Positions 12,804 through 26,844 of a stretch of DNA of 64,000 bases are shown in pieces (positions within the stretch are counted from its first letter, which is position 1; each line of letters begins with the position of its first letter). Location of the stretch: contig NC_064650.1 in the NCBI RefSeq assembly GCF_001723175.1, forward strand, positions 682,001 through 746,000, written 5' to 3'. This stretch comes from Penicillium oxalicum (Eukaryota > Ascomycota > Eurotiomycetes > Eurotiales > Aspergillaceae). The translations under genes were made by a program, and so were the position numbers. Under the pieces are notes generated by a model. It did not search any database. It saw only the letters and a list, made by a program, of their open reading frames with translations, and had not been told where the DNA came from.

Positions 12804-14617
12804 ATGGCTCCCCGCCGAGTTTCAACGGACGAAGTCGCTCGCCACTGTACCATCGATGACTGCTGGCTGGTCGTCGACAACCAAGTCTGGGATGTCTCCG
12901 CCTTTGCCCCAAACCACCCCGGTGGTGCGGAGAGTATGTGCCACTCATAGATCCACTTCCCGTTCCGAAACTATCCCGCCAAGCTACCAGCTACCATGCC
13001 ACCCCAGAAGATGTCAAATACAGAATGTTATGGCGATTCCAATTCAGCTACACCAAAGCCGCAACTGACGTGAGGGCCTAGTCATTCTCCAGTATGCGGG
13101 TCGCGATGCCACGGTCGCCTACAATGAAGTTCACAGCCCGGCCACCATCGGCAGAGCTCTGCCGCCCACCCAACTGATCGGCCAGCTGGACCCGTCTTCA
13201 ATCGACGAAACGTGGAGCCAGGACCTTAGGCCGCAGTCCAAACCTCACACGACCGAACGGCCTCTGAGCGCGATTCTCAGCAGCTATGACTTTGAGGATG
13301 CAGCCCATGATGCTTTCTCGAAGAAAGCCTGGGCGTTTTATTCGAGCGCCGCGACTGATTTGATCTCCTTCAATGGCAACCAATCTTTTTACCGGCGCAT
13401 CTGGATGCGGCCGCGACTTCTTCGCAACGTGGCAGCCGTCAGCACGCAAGCTACCGTCCTGGGGGCATCGTTTTCGCTACCTGTGGTTGCAGCGCCCGTT
13501 GCACTCGCCCGACTGGCAAATCCCTGTGGCGAGATGGGAATTGCGGGTGCAGTGGCGAAGAAGAGGGTCGGATACTGCGTATGGGCCTCTTTTCTGATGC
13601 TACAAGCTCGAGTGACCATCACTAATTACAAACCAACAGATTCCCATCACTGCGTCTTTTTCCGCGGAAGAGATCATCGCGTCTGCGCCCGCAGAGTATC
13701 CGTTTTTCTTCCAGCTGTACGTCAACAAGAGCCGCCCTTCATCAGAGGCCATACTTCGCCGAGTCTGGGATCTTGGCATTCGTACACTCTTCGTGACGAT
13801 TGATACACCAACGCCGGGGAAGCGAGAGGCGGATGAACGCGTGCGATCAGAGGAGTCAATCTCAATGCCTATGACGGGTACCTCTGCCAGTCAGGATATG
13901 AAGGGGAGTGGAATCACTCGAACCACGGGCTCTTTCTTGGACGATACCTTGTCCTGGAGTGATCTCGCTTGGTTGCGTTCACAATGGCGAGGAAAGCTGG
14001 TGCTCAAAGGAATCCAGTCGGTTGAAGACGCGCTGATGGCAGTAGAGGCGCAGGTGGACGGGATCGTATTGAGGTGAGCATTTCTTCCTTCTCGACAACA
14101 ACCTCTTTCGCCATCTTGACAAGACACTCATGGTCTCAGCAACCACGGCGGGCGAAACCTAGATACGTCCCCTCCGGCAGTCCTGACTCTTCTTGAGCTG
14201 CGCCGACACTGTCCTCACGTTCTCCTCCAGACGGAGGTTCTGGTCGATGGCGGCATCCGGCGGGGAACTGACATTCTGAAAGTCATGTGTCTGGGAGCCC
14301 GGGCGGTGCTGATCGGCAGGCCGATGATCTACGCCCTCGGTTATGGGCAAGAGGGTGTGGAGCATTTGATTGATCGTAAGTTCTTCGTCTCCCCCTCGGT
14401 CTGTGTGTGCGTGTACTTTACACGTTGCAACGGTCACTCAAGGGACACAGCTAATTGGGTGCCAGTCTTGACGTCGGAGCTTCAAGCGGCAATGAAGCTG
14501 GTAGGCATCACTGATCTCTCTCAGGCGCACGGTGGCTTGCTCAATACACAGGATCTAGAGCACCTGGTAGTCCGAGAGCTGAGTGACTGCAAAGGTGCGC
14601 CACGGGCAAAAATCTAA
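12804..14617 (+). CDS. Flavocytochrome b2-like 2-hydroxy-acid dehydrogenase
   Basis: Cytochrome b5 domain fused to an FMN-dependent 2-hydroxy-acid dehydrogenase, the architecture of L-lactate:cytochrome c oxidoreductase (CYB2). Exons 12804-12933, 13082-13578, 13640-14073, 14140-14375 and 14466-14617 give 482 residues. The heme ligands are present: His38 in NHPGG and His61 in NEVHSP. FMN-domain catalytic residues are present as Tyr236 (QLYVN), Lys332 (LVLKGIQ), His356 and Arg359 (SNHGGR). The family's first active-site tyrosine (Tyr143 of yeast CYB2, in AWAYYSSGA) is Phe129 here (AWAFYSSAA). The protein starts at the b5 domain with no mitochondrial presequence, so it may be cytosolic. Substrate could be lactate, mandelate or aryl-lactate. 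The neighbouring aromatic 2-oxo-acid genes favour an aryl-hydroxy acid (inference). Confidence 0.93.
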
Positions 14618-15961
14618 GAGCCGAGGACGAGGATGGCTCTTTGCCACACTTGAATATCCTCGCCTCCACGAATCATTACGGTTGAACGAAGATCTTCTTG
14701 AAACGACCACGGGCCCTGTCAGTAGCAGATAGTCCGTCGGTCAATGGCATCTGGGTCCATTCGGGATCGGTCATGTTCGAAGAGTTGTAGCGAACAGCGT
14801 TTACAGGAGATCTAGAAGAAACCCGTTCAGAAAAAGCATACTCCTTTTCAAATCTCCTAAATTTCCATGGCTTTGCAATAGAAGCTCAGTTGAATCAGGC
14901 TCTATTTAAGCGCCGGAGCTAGGGGACTTGCAGTGTCAAATCGAATCGTTTGAGAAAGATCGGCTCCCGGGAGTGAATTTGGAGTGCCTTACGGATACCT
15001 CTTCCGGCACCTTTTTGTTCGCTCAGAGGTCTGGCTCTCATACTACCTGGGGAGCATCTGGGTGGATCTCGCTGGGAGTTCCTAGACGATGTGTAAAGTT
15101 GTTTAAATATCTGGATAGTTTCAATATTACAATCCATTTGCGAATCTTTTTTTCAAGGTGACAAGTGGTGTCAATGTAAGGTGTACGGTCGCAGCCTCAA
15201 AAGAACTGCGCCTAATATATCACTACTACACGCTTCCCCCCGCCAAATCGGGTCCACGGAAATATTAGCCGCCATGCTTGGGGACAGGGATTCTATCTTT
15301 TTGCAAGTTCAGGTGAAGTCTCAGTGAAGGGAAAGCCGAAGATTGGTTGAAATTTCGAGATGTTGGACATGTGAATATTTTTCGGCCTCACCTCTGCACA
15401 TCTATATACACTCAGCTTCTTGTGAAGTCAAGCCACCAACATGAGAGCTGCAAGATGTGAAGAATTAGGGCGAGTACCTATATTTGAATCGTATACCCCA
15501 AATGTCGCGAAGGAAAGTTTCTTATGATATTCGAATTCGATGAATTAGGGGTGGAGGAAATCCGGGTTCATGGATTCCCTACCTGAGTCGAACACGGTTG
15601 AAAGGTAAGTGGATTCATTACATCGAAAGTGTTTGAGAGACACGACTGACACCCACATGATTTGAGGTTAATCTCATCCTATAGATTCTAGCTGAGGTCC
15701 ATCCATCAAGGATTGAAATAGAGGTTTATTTATTAGATCAGTAGGTTTTTATTCTTTGATTTGCAAACACCCAGGGAAAGTGACAAAGCAATCAAGGTTA
15801 GCGATGGCAGACAACTGGATTTCACCGTGCATGCAATCATCAGACATGCTCTGGCCACTATCGCTAGACACGCACTAAATACATGAAAGCCACCAAACTT
15901 GTTTCGAGTCTTGCCCCCTACTCAATAGGTTCAAAGTCTCCGAACAGCCCCTTTTAAACTA
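14618..15961. other. Convergent intergenic region, 1.3 kb
   Basis: It lies between the 3' ends of the flavocytochrome-like and HPPD genes. It is AT-rich in its right half (15100-15960). No gene, RNA or repeat was recognised. Confidence 0.5.
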
Positions 15962-17274
<1,313 letters not shown>

Positions 17275-17425
17275 GATGAATAACCTTTGAGTGTCAAAAC
17301 ACAAGGGACAAGATTGAACGGCCCGTTTGGCTTGTAAGAGGGATGGAGAGATGAAGAAGGGAAGACTGCCTTTATTCTTGAAGTTCAAGACCTCGAGCTG
17401 ATATCTGATTGTTCATTTGGATCTG

Positions 17426-17434
17426 AATATATAG
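17426..17434 (-). promoter_or_regulatory. Putative TATA box of hppD
   Basis: Minus-strand CTATATATT, about 150 nt upstream of the HPPD start codon. It is the only TATA-like element in the immediate upstream sequence. Position-based inference. Confidence 0.35.
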
Positions 17435-18596
17435 GCATACCTAGGGAGGGGGGCCTGATAGAGACCTACTGAAGTTTCGGTATAGCAAAGGCCAGGGATA
17501 GTCACGGCTATTCCTCCTGGAGGTACTCAAGAGCTTGCTAAGCAGGCAAAAAAAAAAAGAAAAATAAAAAAGGTACAAGCTAGGCACCTAGTAGCCATAT
17601 CCCTTGTAGCTTGTGTCACCAGAAACTCCGAATTCGTCAACCTTTGCATGACGAGAGCCTCTTGCAGACAGACGTGACGCCTTCCGCTGCGTTAAGCGGG
17701 AGGACCATCTGCACCATCCATGTAGCCAGCTCAATTCATCTTCTACCCAGAGTGCCCAGTAGGATTCATGAAGGCGCCTGTACTTGGACCATCTTGTCTG
17801 CATCAAACTTCACGAAAACCGGATCAGTCACCGTGCTGCTAGGCATCTATTGGAAACGTCGATCCGTCAGCCACGCCACATTCCATGTAGTGGACCACTC
17901 ATCTTTCTACATGAAAATATATTGATGGAGTTCGCGGGTCGAGCTGAGCTGATGTCTGCATAGCGCATCGCTATTTCTCAACCACTCCAAGTAAATGTGG
18001 GCCCTCCCATGCTGCATTAGCGGCTGCAACAGCGATCTCGGACTACCGCGTTACAGTATGGCCTGCTGGTATATGGGGATTCTGCACGAATCAAGATCAT
18101 CACGGTGATGCTCGGGCTGAAGAGTTGATCGAGGCCCTCTCATGCCGGGGGTTTCAGGTGGTTATGTTGACTAATGACTGTCTCGTCACATCTGTAGAGG
18201 AGCTCTCAAACGCCGGTGTACTTGAATTTGAAAATGACCGTATCGGCTTTACATCAAGTTTTTTCAATACACGTTCATACATTGGCGCAAATGAAATGAC
18301 CATTCATCACGATTTTTCCATCTTTGATTTTTGTTCAGATGGTATTTAATTTTTTTTTTGTAATACATCCGACCCTTTGCTATATTTCCATAAGATATAG
18401 AACTTATAGAGCGCAATCTACTGACATGTGTGATCAGGCCCCTTGCATTTTTGTCATCCGGAGTCGCACGACTGGGCGGGGGTAAAATCCGAGCGTGAAC
18501 CGCGGCCAGCGCGAGACAGCATGGCTGCAGTGGCGGGCACAGCGTGCCCGGAGATGTCTGTGAACAAAGTCCAATCGCTATCAGATCGACTGAGTG

Positions 18597-18604
18597 CATA
18601 AAAA
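18597..18604 (+). promoter_or_regulatory. Putative TATA-like element of the DODA-family gene
   Basis: CATAAAAA about 95 nt upstream of the start codon at 18698, followed by a T-run. Weak consensus. Confidence 0.3.
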
Positions 18605-18697
18605 TTTTTTGTCTCGTCTTCCTTCCATCCAGCTAAGTCCAACCCACAAGAGCAAACCACTTCAAGACATCAAAGTCAAAATCCAGTACTCGCACAA

Positions 18698-19532
18698 ATG
18701 GGCAGCATCTCTCCCTACAACCTTGATCCCGCGCAGTACACGTTCCCCTCTCCTTTGAAGGGCTGGGAAAACCACGAGCCTCTGTCTGAGTAATACAACC
18801 CCCCTGGGCCATCATGCCAGACTGCATAGACGTTAATTGTGACCGCATCACAGATCCAAATCACAAGACGGACATAGTTACGACAGTCCTGAAAAGACTG
18901 TCCTCAGCGATGCCTATGAGCACTTTGTAACGCCGGTCTCGAATGGTGGCCGTCATGATTCTCAGCTACCTGGATTCGATGTCCATGTTTATTTCAAACC
19001 TGTACTTCTCACCTGATCACTCTAATCTCCAGTCCCTATTCACTTACCGAGAGAGATGACAGAACGATGAGTCCCAAGTGGGCTACGCAAAGGAGTTATG
19101 GACTCGCATTCGACTCGAATGTACGTCATGTGAATCTCTGCTGTTTTGATCTCACTACCGAACATGCTGATGGAAGCGATACTAGTTCCGGAATTAAGAG
19201 TATATCCTCTGCACACAACTCCGCAGGGCCCCCATGCACCGGGCATGTTCGAAGTGGCACTCTTTACGCCGCACCAGTTTGGAGCTTTTGTGAGCTGGTT
19301 GGTTGTGCATCGTGGACCGCTCAGCGCACTTGTGCACCCTAACACGGACGATGAGCTCCGTGATCACTTACATATGACCATGTGGCTGGGACCTGAAGTT
19401 CCGTTGGACATGGGACGGTTTAGATTGAGGCCGGTGTGTGAGACGATGGATAAGCGTGCTGGAACTGTGACCAAGATTATTGATACGGGGATCGATGGGA
19501 AAACCGTGAAAGAGGTTCGACGCATCGAGTAG
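18698..19532 (+). CDS. DOPA 4,5-dioxygenase-family protein
   Basis: Small extradiol-type dioxygenase of the fungal DOPA-4,5-dioxygenase family, known for metal-dependent ring cleavage of catechols such as L-DOPA. Exons 18698-18789, 18854-19001, 19063-19120 and 19186-19532 give 214 residues. The conserved core is in order: GFDVHVYF near the middle, QVGYAKELW, FPELRVYPLH, PQGPHAPGMFEVAL, and the family block VHPNTDDELRDHLHMTMWLG, with the His/Glu ligands expected of the family. The third exon is only 58 nt. Exon junctions were fixed by restoring this core. The gene diverges from HPPD and converges with the aminotransferase. In context it could open a catechol made by the flavin monooxygenase at 23.9 kb (inference). 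Many fungal members have no known substrate. Confidence 0.9.
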
Positions 19533-20028
19533 ATTACCTGATTGTTGATTTAATGGGGATCGTGGTACACAGAATAGTTTACCTAAAATTTTGCCCAGCA
19601 CACAACTGATGGTTGAAAATGAAGTGGTTTATCACGGAGCTTTTGAACTCTTGAAATACCAGTATAAGTCATTTTTGGCCTGTAGGGTTTGAGATGAACC
19701 TACTGTTGCCCGAGTCGGGTACTGCCTGGCCAGAGAAAACTCCACTTTTAGAAACACTGTGACCGAGTTAGGCGCTGCTCGAGCCATTTCGATGCGTGCC
19801 TCAAAGAAACTTGGTCGCACCCCAGCACAGATTTATCTTCCAATGAAACATTGTGAAGCCTTATGTGCTCAACGCTGGGTGCCAACGATATTTATGGAGG
19901 TGAGACCAGAAGAAGATACGAGGTGAAGATGATTAGATTTTTGGGAAGCTCGTCCCTGCCGACTTTCTATGTGACCTCTGCAAGGATCAAGTAACCCACA
20001 ATGGCAAACAGAAAGAGCCTCAATTCTA
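19533..20028. other. Convergent 3' intergenic region
   Basis: It lies between the ends of the DODA-family and aminotransferase genes. Nothing recognisable beyond expected 3' UTRs. Confidence 0.5.
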
Positions 20029-21852
20029 TCACAATCGTGACTCTACAACTTCGCCCGCATTGTCTAGCTTGAAAACCACACGCAGCGCTGTTCCCAGTCG
20101 CTGAACCGCTTCCCTCATGTCTCCTACAGAGGCTGCCGCATAGGTCATACGGAAAAATACCCCTTCCATTCCTCCTCTGCCCTCATCCGGCAAGAACCAG
20201 CTTCCTGGCACAACCAGTGCCCCGCGCTCGATGGCCGCATCGTAGATTTCCTTCTCAATCTGCAACTTGGTTTGACTGCTTGCTTGGGGATGTTGCATCC
20301 AGTCGATAGTGATCCAAGCCTATCAATTCTTTTTTTAGCACTGTAGCTGAAATGGCGGGCAAATCTGGGAGATGCAAAAACACGAATCAATCTGTCCGGG
20401 TAGACAGGAAGAAGACTTACGAAGAACCCGCCGGTGGGGGGTACCCAGCGAACAATTTCACGTGGGAGGAAAACATCACAGGCCTCGAGAAGACTGTTTC
20501 GCCGCTTTGTATACTCTCCTCGCAAATGCGCCAGCCATCTGACGAATCCCAGATGACCCCAACTATCGTGTAGCAGCTTGAATATGGCAATCTGCGAGAA
20601 TCCGCTTGGATTTTGTACGGAAACCTCGTGTGCGCGAATCATACGCTCGATGACTTGCTCCGAGGCTGTTACCCAGCCCATGCGGGCGCCTGGTGCGACG
20701 ATCTTGGAGAAAGAGTCCATACGCAGGACGCGCCCGTCGGTGTCAAGGCGGAGGTAGCTGGGGATCAGAGTCTCGATGTACTTCTCTACTGATGTGACGG
20801 AGGCGGTGGTCGCTGTGGCACTCTCCCCGGGTCGGTACACCGGTAGCTGGATGAAGTAGTAGGGGTCATCTTCAATGATGAACAGCTCGTGTTTCTGGGC
20901 AATACGATAAATCTCCCGTCGACGAGACAAAGGCTGCGTGATGCCTGTGGGATTTTGGCCAGTCGGTATGGTGTACAGCAGACGCGGTTTCTTACCGCCG
21001 CGGTCGGACTCGTCCCAAGTTGAGAGAACAAGATCCAGGTCATCTGGAAGAAGACCGTCTTTATCCATGAGCACTTGGGCAAATTTGAAGCCCAGCGGGA
21101 GACCAGTCTCAAAAACCGTTGTGTAGGTATGTTGCTCAACCAGCAGGTACTCTCCAGTCTGACCGAGCATACGAAGAATGATTTCAAAGGCGGAAGTATT
21201 GCCAGCACTGAGTATTGTTTGCCAATTGCGATATGGTGGGTTGTGAACGAGCTAGATTTGTCAGCTTTGCGTGACAAAGGAGAGAATCTGCGCTCAGACG
21301 CACCTGGACATGTTCCGTCAAAAACTTGACCAGCTGCTTCGAACCCGTGCCTAGTCCATATTGCAGTCCGATGGCCAGGTCATAGATGCTGGTTCCGGCA
21401 ATACTGTCGTGCTTGCCGGCGTGGATGGAAGTGGTCGTGTCGGGGATCTTCTTATCCACGGTTTCGAATGCGTCTGTCGAGCCGACCTCAAAGTCGATAC
21501 TGTAGAAAGGAAAGTACTCCGTGGACGGCGCACCAGGGCCCAGGGACCGTATGCCTTTACTAAGGTTAGATAATTTTCTCTAACATGAGATGGAGAAGCA
21601 AACCTGGTTGGGCCAAAATTCCATGCATTGCTTGCATCACTGATGACTGGGGGGCTACTGTCAGCGAGGGTCTCAAGAAGAAAACGCAGAGGCAGCAATA
21701 GCAATACCTTTCTTGACGCACTCTCCGCACTGAACAGGTCTGTCGTCGGTTAGATTCATGGTGCAACTCGACAGATTCATCTACTTGCCAGACCAGTCGC
21801 GTGCATTCTTGACCGGCAAGTCACTGCCTCCGAGACTATCTTGGTGTCCCAT
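20029..21852 (-). CDS. Aro8-type aromatic/2-aminoadipate aminotransferase
   Basis: PLP-dependent class I aminotransferase of the fungal Aro8 group, which interconverts aromatic amino acids (or 2-aminoadipate/kynurenine) and their 2-oxo acids. Exons 21852-21785, 21739-21708, 21646-21604, 21559-21304, 21251-20421 and 20319-20029 give 506 residues. The introns are short, two of them only 44-45 nt. Landmarks are SLGPGAPSTEYFPF near the N-terminus, ILSAGNTSAFEIILRMLG at the cofactor-phosphate site, YTIPTGQNPTG, EDDPYYFIQLP, and the Schiff-base lysine Lys316 in MDSFSKIVAPGARMGW. It could supply or consume the arylpyruvate substrate of the nearby HPPD. A role in lysine or general aromatic amino acid metabolism is an equally valid family-level reading. 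Confidence 0.93.
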
Positions 21853-23892
21853 CCTGAATTTCAAACAGTCAACGAAGAAGCGAGGGGATCGGTCATTGAC
21901 ATCCAAAGGTATAGAACGTTGATCTTGTGCACTGGTCAGACCAAGATGAGAGACAGATAGAAAGAGCTTGAAGTGGGAAGAATTCAGAAACAGTAGTCAC
22001 AAAAAATCATGAATACAATTAGATTTGCCTCTTCGAATCTGCAATAGCGTATGAGAGGACGAGGTCTCGAGAAGCTCACTCAACAGTACGGAGAACCCAT
22101 GTGGACCCCATAGTGGCAACCACCCGTGAATCATCAGCCAGACAAAATGAGTTTTATTGTCGCATATTTTTGACTCGCCGGACTCGACTGAGCGTGCATA
22201 TTCAAAACCGCGAAAAAGACGCTGATCTCCAGCCCATGAAGTCGGTCAGATCTGCAGGCTTCGTGTCCGCAGCAGCAAAAGTTGGAAGCCGTGTAACCTG
22301 ACACACCGAGAGCCGCATGGATGTACCCGACTTCCGGGTCCGCCCCACCCCGAGCCAATTGAATATTCGCCGATCCGGCCCCTCGAAGATGCGCCGCCAG
22401 CAGCTCCACGGCTGTACTCGCGTATACAGCATGGGGGTTTCGCTTGGAGAGGAGAGATCAGGCCACCCAAGGAAAAAAGTTTATTATGAGACTAAATCTC
22501 ACAGTGCATGATCACATTACAAAATATCTCGTATTTTCTTGAACTACCACATACACATTGTAATATACACAGTACTAAATACGCTGTATTAAATGACATG
22601 GGTATCGCTCCGGCCTGGTGATGTTTGTAGCGCGGGCGGTGGACGATTCTCTCAGGAATTTTGATACGAGACGCCATAGAGAGTACCAACGTGCGAAGTA
22701 TTTTGGCCGGGCATACAAGATCACTCTCTAACCTGGCAGCACCGTAAGGTTCATGAAATATGCTGCAAATATGCAGTCGTCCAGTTGATAAATGGGTAGG
22801 CGAATACTCAACTCTATTGTACATATATCCATATACACTCGTGTCATTGAGGTATGTACCTGCATATTGCAAACTTACCGTACACATGTATTAGCCGCCA
22901 GCCATATTTGCGTATCGTATACTACCATGTCAATCGCTACAGTACATCAAGCGTAATGATGCATGGCAGAATCTCATTCTTCAACTCGAATTGATGCAGC
23001 ACACGGACATGCTTACCTTCCATCTCGCATTACTCCAAACAGGAAATTACGCATCCTCGCCCTCCGTCACATAATTCTTTTTCTCCATTCCGTTCAGCCC
23101 ATGCACGGAAGAATGCACCTCGACAGACACGGTCAGAGGCCCGAAACGTGTTGATATGTGGCGCCAGTATGGGATGGCGAGGATGGTGAATATGCAGCCT
23201 AAAGCTACTAATGACGTGTTGCCTGTACCTGTGCGACCGGAAATCGTGATTCGCCGACTCCTCTCCACAAGCCCACGGGAGGAGTTTCATCATTTCATGC
23301 ATCGATGTGCTTCATCACGGCAACAACAGTCTGTGTGGGGATCGACATGATTCGATCGTGACCGCCGAAATAGTGGCGGCGAGAGACATAGCTGAGATTC
23401 GAGGATCTCAATCGGACCCTGCTAGCGGAAAATTTCGGCGTTCTCCAGTTTTATGCGTGCCCACGCATTGAATCGAAGCCGTCGACTTTTCTTGGTTCGG
23501 TTCGAGGGACCACCGTACGTTGATTTGCGGACTAGATGTCTCCCTTCCCAGGGTGGATGCCATCGGTTGAAATTGGAGCCAAATTTGGTGGTGTAGGGCA
23601 CATCCACGGGCAGAGGGATTGGTGCAATTGGCTGATACATGAGGCTGCCTAGAATGAAACCCGTCGATTAAATCCAGAAATGGGTTGCGCGGCTATGGCC
23701 ATACAGAATTGTTCTTAGATCAGTCGAGGCTCGAATTTACTTGTGATCAGCTGGTTTTGTCACAATTTGGAACGCCTTACATATTTCTCGTCCAACAACT
23801 TTTCTCCCCCCTATTCCTCCTGTCTAGGTCCTTTCACCCTCAAATTCCCATTCCAGGCACCACAAGGTACCACTGCCAAAGGGCGATCAATC
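21853..23892. other. Divergent intergenic region, 2.0 kb
   Basis: It lies between the aminotransferase and flavin monooxygenase starts. It is AT-rich around 22500-22950. No frame shows protein features and no element was recognised beyond the two presumed promoters. Confidence 0.5.
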
Positions 23893-25871
23893 ATGATGCC
23901 AGAGGAATATGACGTTGTCATAGTCGGTGCTGGTCCCGTGGGCCTCATGTTCTCTGCCTGTCTCGCTCGGCTTGGTTCCTACAAGATCAAGCATGTGGAC
24001 AATCGCGCGGAGCCAACGGCGATCGGCCGCGCTGACGGTATCCAGGCTCGAACTCTGGACGTGCTGAATAGCATGGGATTAAAGAGACCCATCTGGGCCT
24101 ATAAGCCTGGGCTAATCTACGAGGTTGCTTTCTGGGCAGCAAGCCAGGATAAGACTGGCATTGAGCGGACTGGAACCACCAAGAGCTATCCAGATCACAT
24201 TGACACACGCTATCCGTTCACGACCATCCTTCACCAAGGTCGCATTGAAAGCATCTTTCTCGATGACTTGCGATCCCGCGGGATTGAGGTACAGCGGCCG
24301 TGGACAGTCCAAACAGCCACATATCGCGGGTCTGGGTCTGAATACCCCCTCGACGTGGAGCTTGTCAGTATCGACGGTCTCGCAAAGGAGACAATCAAGG
24401 CGAAGTACTTGTTTGGCGCGGACGGCGCGCGCAGTTGTGTGCGGGAGCTGTTGAAGATCCCGATGATTTACAAAGATCCGACGGTGCACGTGTGGAGTGT
24501 AATTGACGGAGTAGTCAAGACGGATTTTCCGGATATGCAGGTACAGTGTTCGACCCAGTCTTCTAGATTACCCTGTGTGCGAAGAAGACTGAACGTTCTC
24601 GCCTAGCTTAAATGTAACATCCGTTCGCCACAAGGCTCTTGCATGATCATCCCTCAAGGAAACAATCGCGTGCGCATATACGTTCAGATCTCGAACGGGG
24701 ATGGTCAAGATCCGTCTGTGGAGACCTCGCAGATGAAGATTCAGCACATGGCCAACAAAATTCTCAGCCCCTACAAAGTCGAATGGGAGTCTGTTGATTG
24801 GCACTCTGCTTACCGTATCGGTCAGGGTATCTCGCAGCGGTACTCGTTGGCAAACCGCATCTTCATCGGCGGCGACGCCTGTCACACACACAGTGTGAGT
24901 CTTTCGCATCTGCCATGCTCTTTCACGGTTCCAAAGCTGACCTATAGCAGCCCAAAGCCGGCCAGGGTATGAATTATGGTATTTTAGACTCCCACAATCT
25001 GGCCTGGAAGCTTCACTTGGTGGAATCCGGCCTGATGCGCCCCGAGTTGCTGGACACATATGAGGAGGAACGCCGCGCCGTAGCCTCACGCTTAATTGAA
25101 TTCGACGCTGCATACGCTGGCCTATTCAGCTCACACAACCCCTCACAGCAGACAAATGACGAATTTATCCGCATCTTCAGGGAAAACTCCCTCTTGACCA
25201 GCGGCTATGGTGTGGAATACCCACCCAATATCCTCACCCATCTCACCGACGCCGCGGACTCCACTTCCCCATTGCCAAACGCCCTCCAGCCTGGTCGCAG
25301 CTTCCCCTTGCTCAACGTGACACGTGTGATTGATGCGTGTGAGATTCCGCTGGAGCGCGAAGTACCCTTCAACGGTAGCTTTCACGTGTACCTGTTTGCC
25401 GGTGAGCAGCGGCAACATCGACCACGCGTGCTAGAGGACCTAGCAGCACATCTCTCACGCGAAGAATCTGTGTTCTCACGGGTTGTGGACAAAGCGTCCG
25501 ATCCGGAGTTGTCTTACGAGGCCCGGCATAATCCGCACTCTGCGTTGTACACATTCTCCATCATCTTTAATGCGACGCGCGCGTCCATCGATATCCAGGC
25601 CTTGCCGTCGTTCTTTAAGCCATACCGCTATCATATCTACTCGGACGATGCGAGAAGCCGAAAGTCACACGCTGGGTTTTCGGGTGCAGCCCATGCAAAG
25701 TTGGGATTCGATCCACAGGAAGGGGGTGTGGTCGTTGTGCGTCCTGATGGTTACGTCGGATGTGTGCTTGAGTTGGCGGAAGGCAGAGCGACAGCGGGTG
25801 GACTGGAAAAATACTTTTCCAACATCGTGCCTGTCAGTCAGACCAATGAGACGATCTTGAGTATGTTGTAA
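23893..25871 (+). CDS. Phenol-hydroxylase-type FAD monooxygenase
   Basis: Group A flavoprotein monooxygenase that hydroxylates phenolic rings using NADPH and O2, like phenol 2-monooxygenase and 3-hydroxybenzoate 4-hydroxylase. Exons 23893-24540, 24607-24894 and 24951-25871 give 618 residues. It shows the FAD-binding GxGxxG in VIVGAGPVGLMFSACLA, the DG fingerprint in LFGADGARSCVRELL, and the GD motif in [20 protein letters not shown]. A long C-terminal thioredoxin-like dimerisation domain begins around residue 420. The ATG at 23893 (or the adjacent ATG at 23896) precedes the FAD motif by about 10 residues. An upstream in-frame ATG at 23743 would add 50 residues without homology character. In context it could form a catechol for the DODA-family enzyme (inference). 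Confidence 0.94.
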
Positions 25872-26844
25872 GAAGCTCTGGCAAAGAAAAATTCAAAAGA
25901 AGAAGATGGTTCTTACAAGATGTAAATATTGCGCTGAGTCGACTGGAAGTCGCGAACTTGAAACGTATTGAGACTGAGAGGGTTGAATGATCTGGTAGCG
26001 GCCAAGACGCATAAATACAGATAGAAACCAAGTGAATTATGAAGAAATTTTCCAGACGAGATATTCTTATCGTCTAAGATTCGTATAATCAAGTTATATG
26101 TATTGGGGTACTAGTAGACAGAGCGACACATGTTATGACTCCCTCGCTCGGTAATCCCTAGCTAATACACTTTTTTCAAAAAATAATATTTGTGTTTGAA
26201 CCACATCCGGAGTTGAATACGCCAAATTGGATACGAACCGAGTAGATGGGATCAGGAAATAGAATTTGATTACGACACAAGGACTAGGAGTCCACTCGCA
26301 TAGATATCTACATCAATTGTAGATACCATCTGAGTTTGATTTGGACTAGGAACCTTCGGAAGTGCGAATGTGACTGACTCACGGCTTTTGCCAAGAGGGA
26401 CAGAATTCGTGTGCTAGATGTTAAACCCTATAGCCTTGGACATTTGCACTCATGCACAGTGGAGTGAGCGGCCTCTATTTTGTCAAAAATATTCATCGTA
26501 TGCAGCTTCTGGACTCGACGCCGAGGTATCCATCCTTTCGACCCTCCGACATATCCTCCAGAGTAGATCCGGTCCCATCCGGGCACATTCCCTCCTAGAG
26601 TATCTGCGCAGGATGCACTGCTTTCGCCCGTGAATACAAGCAGTCTTTACTTTCCACTGAAAAGAGCGTCGGGTTCTTCCCAGTACGGCTTGGCCATAAT
26701 TTCTTACAAAAGAGCCGCCACCAGATCGGTCAACCCTCTTTCTCCTCAATTTCTAGGGATTCTGGGTGGGAATAGATTGTCTAACTAGGTAAATTGTGGC
26801 AGATATGTGCATGTAGGGTTGAGTTGAAAGCAGTCTATCCAGAC
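25872..26844. other. Convergent intergenic region, about 1 kb
   Basis: It lies between the 3' ends of the monooxygenase and isovaleryl-CoA dehydrogenase genes. AT-rich; no gene recognised. It marks the boundary between the aromatic-enzyme group and the leucine-catabolic pair. Confidence 0.5.

Larger units (their letters stand above)
17275..18697. other. Divergent intergenic region, 1.4 kb
   Basis: It lies between the divergent HPPD and DOPA-dioxygenase-family genes and so holds both promoters. A plus-strand frame is open from 17948 to 18349 with its first ATG at 18125. I recognise no protein in it, but its composition is less random than neighbouring frames. Short poly-A tracts lie at 17549-17573. 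Confidence 0.5.

Noticed and set aside
23743..23892. Extended N-terminus of the flavin monooxygenase.
   Set aside because: The FAD-binding strand follows directly after the ATG at 23893, and the extension lacks a targeting or conserved pattern.
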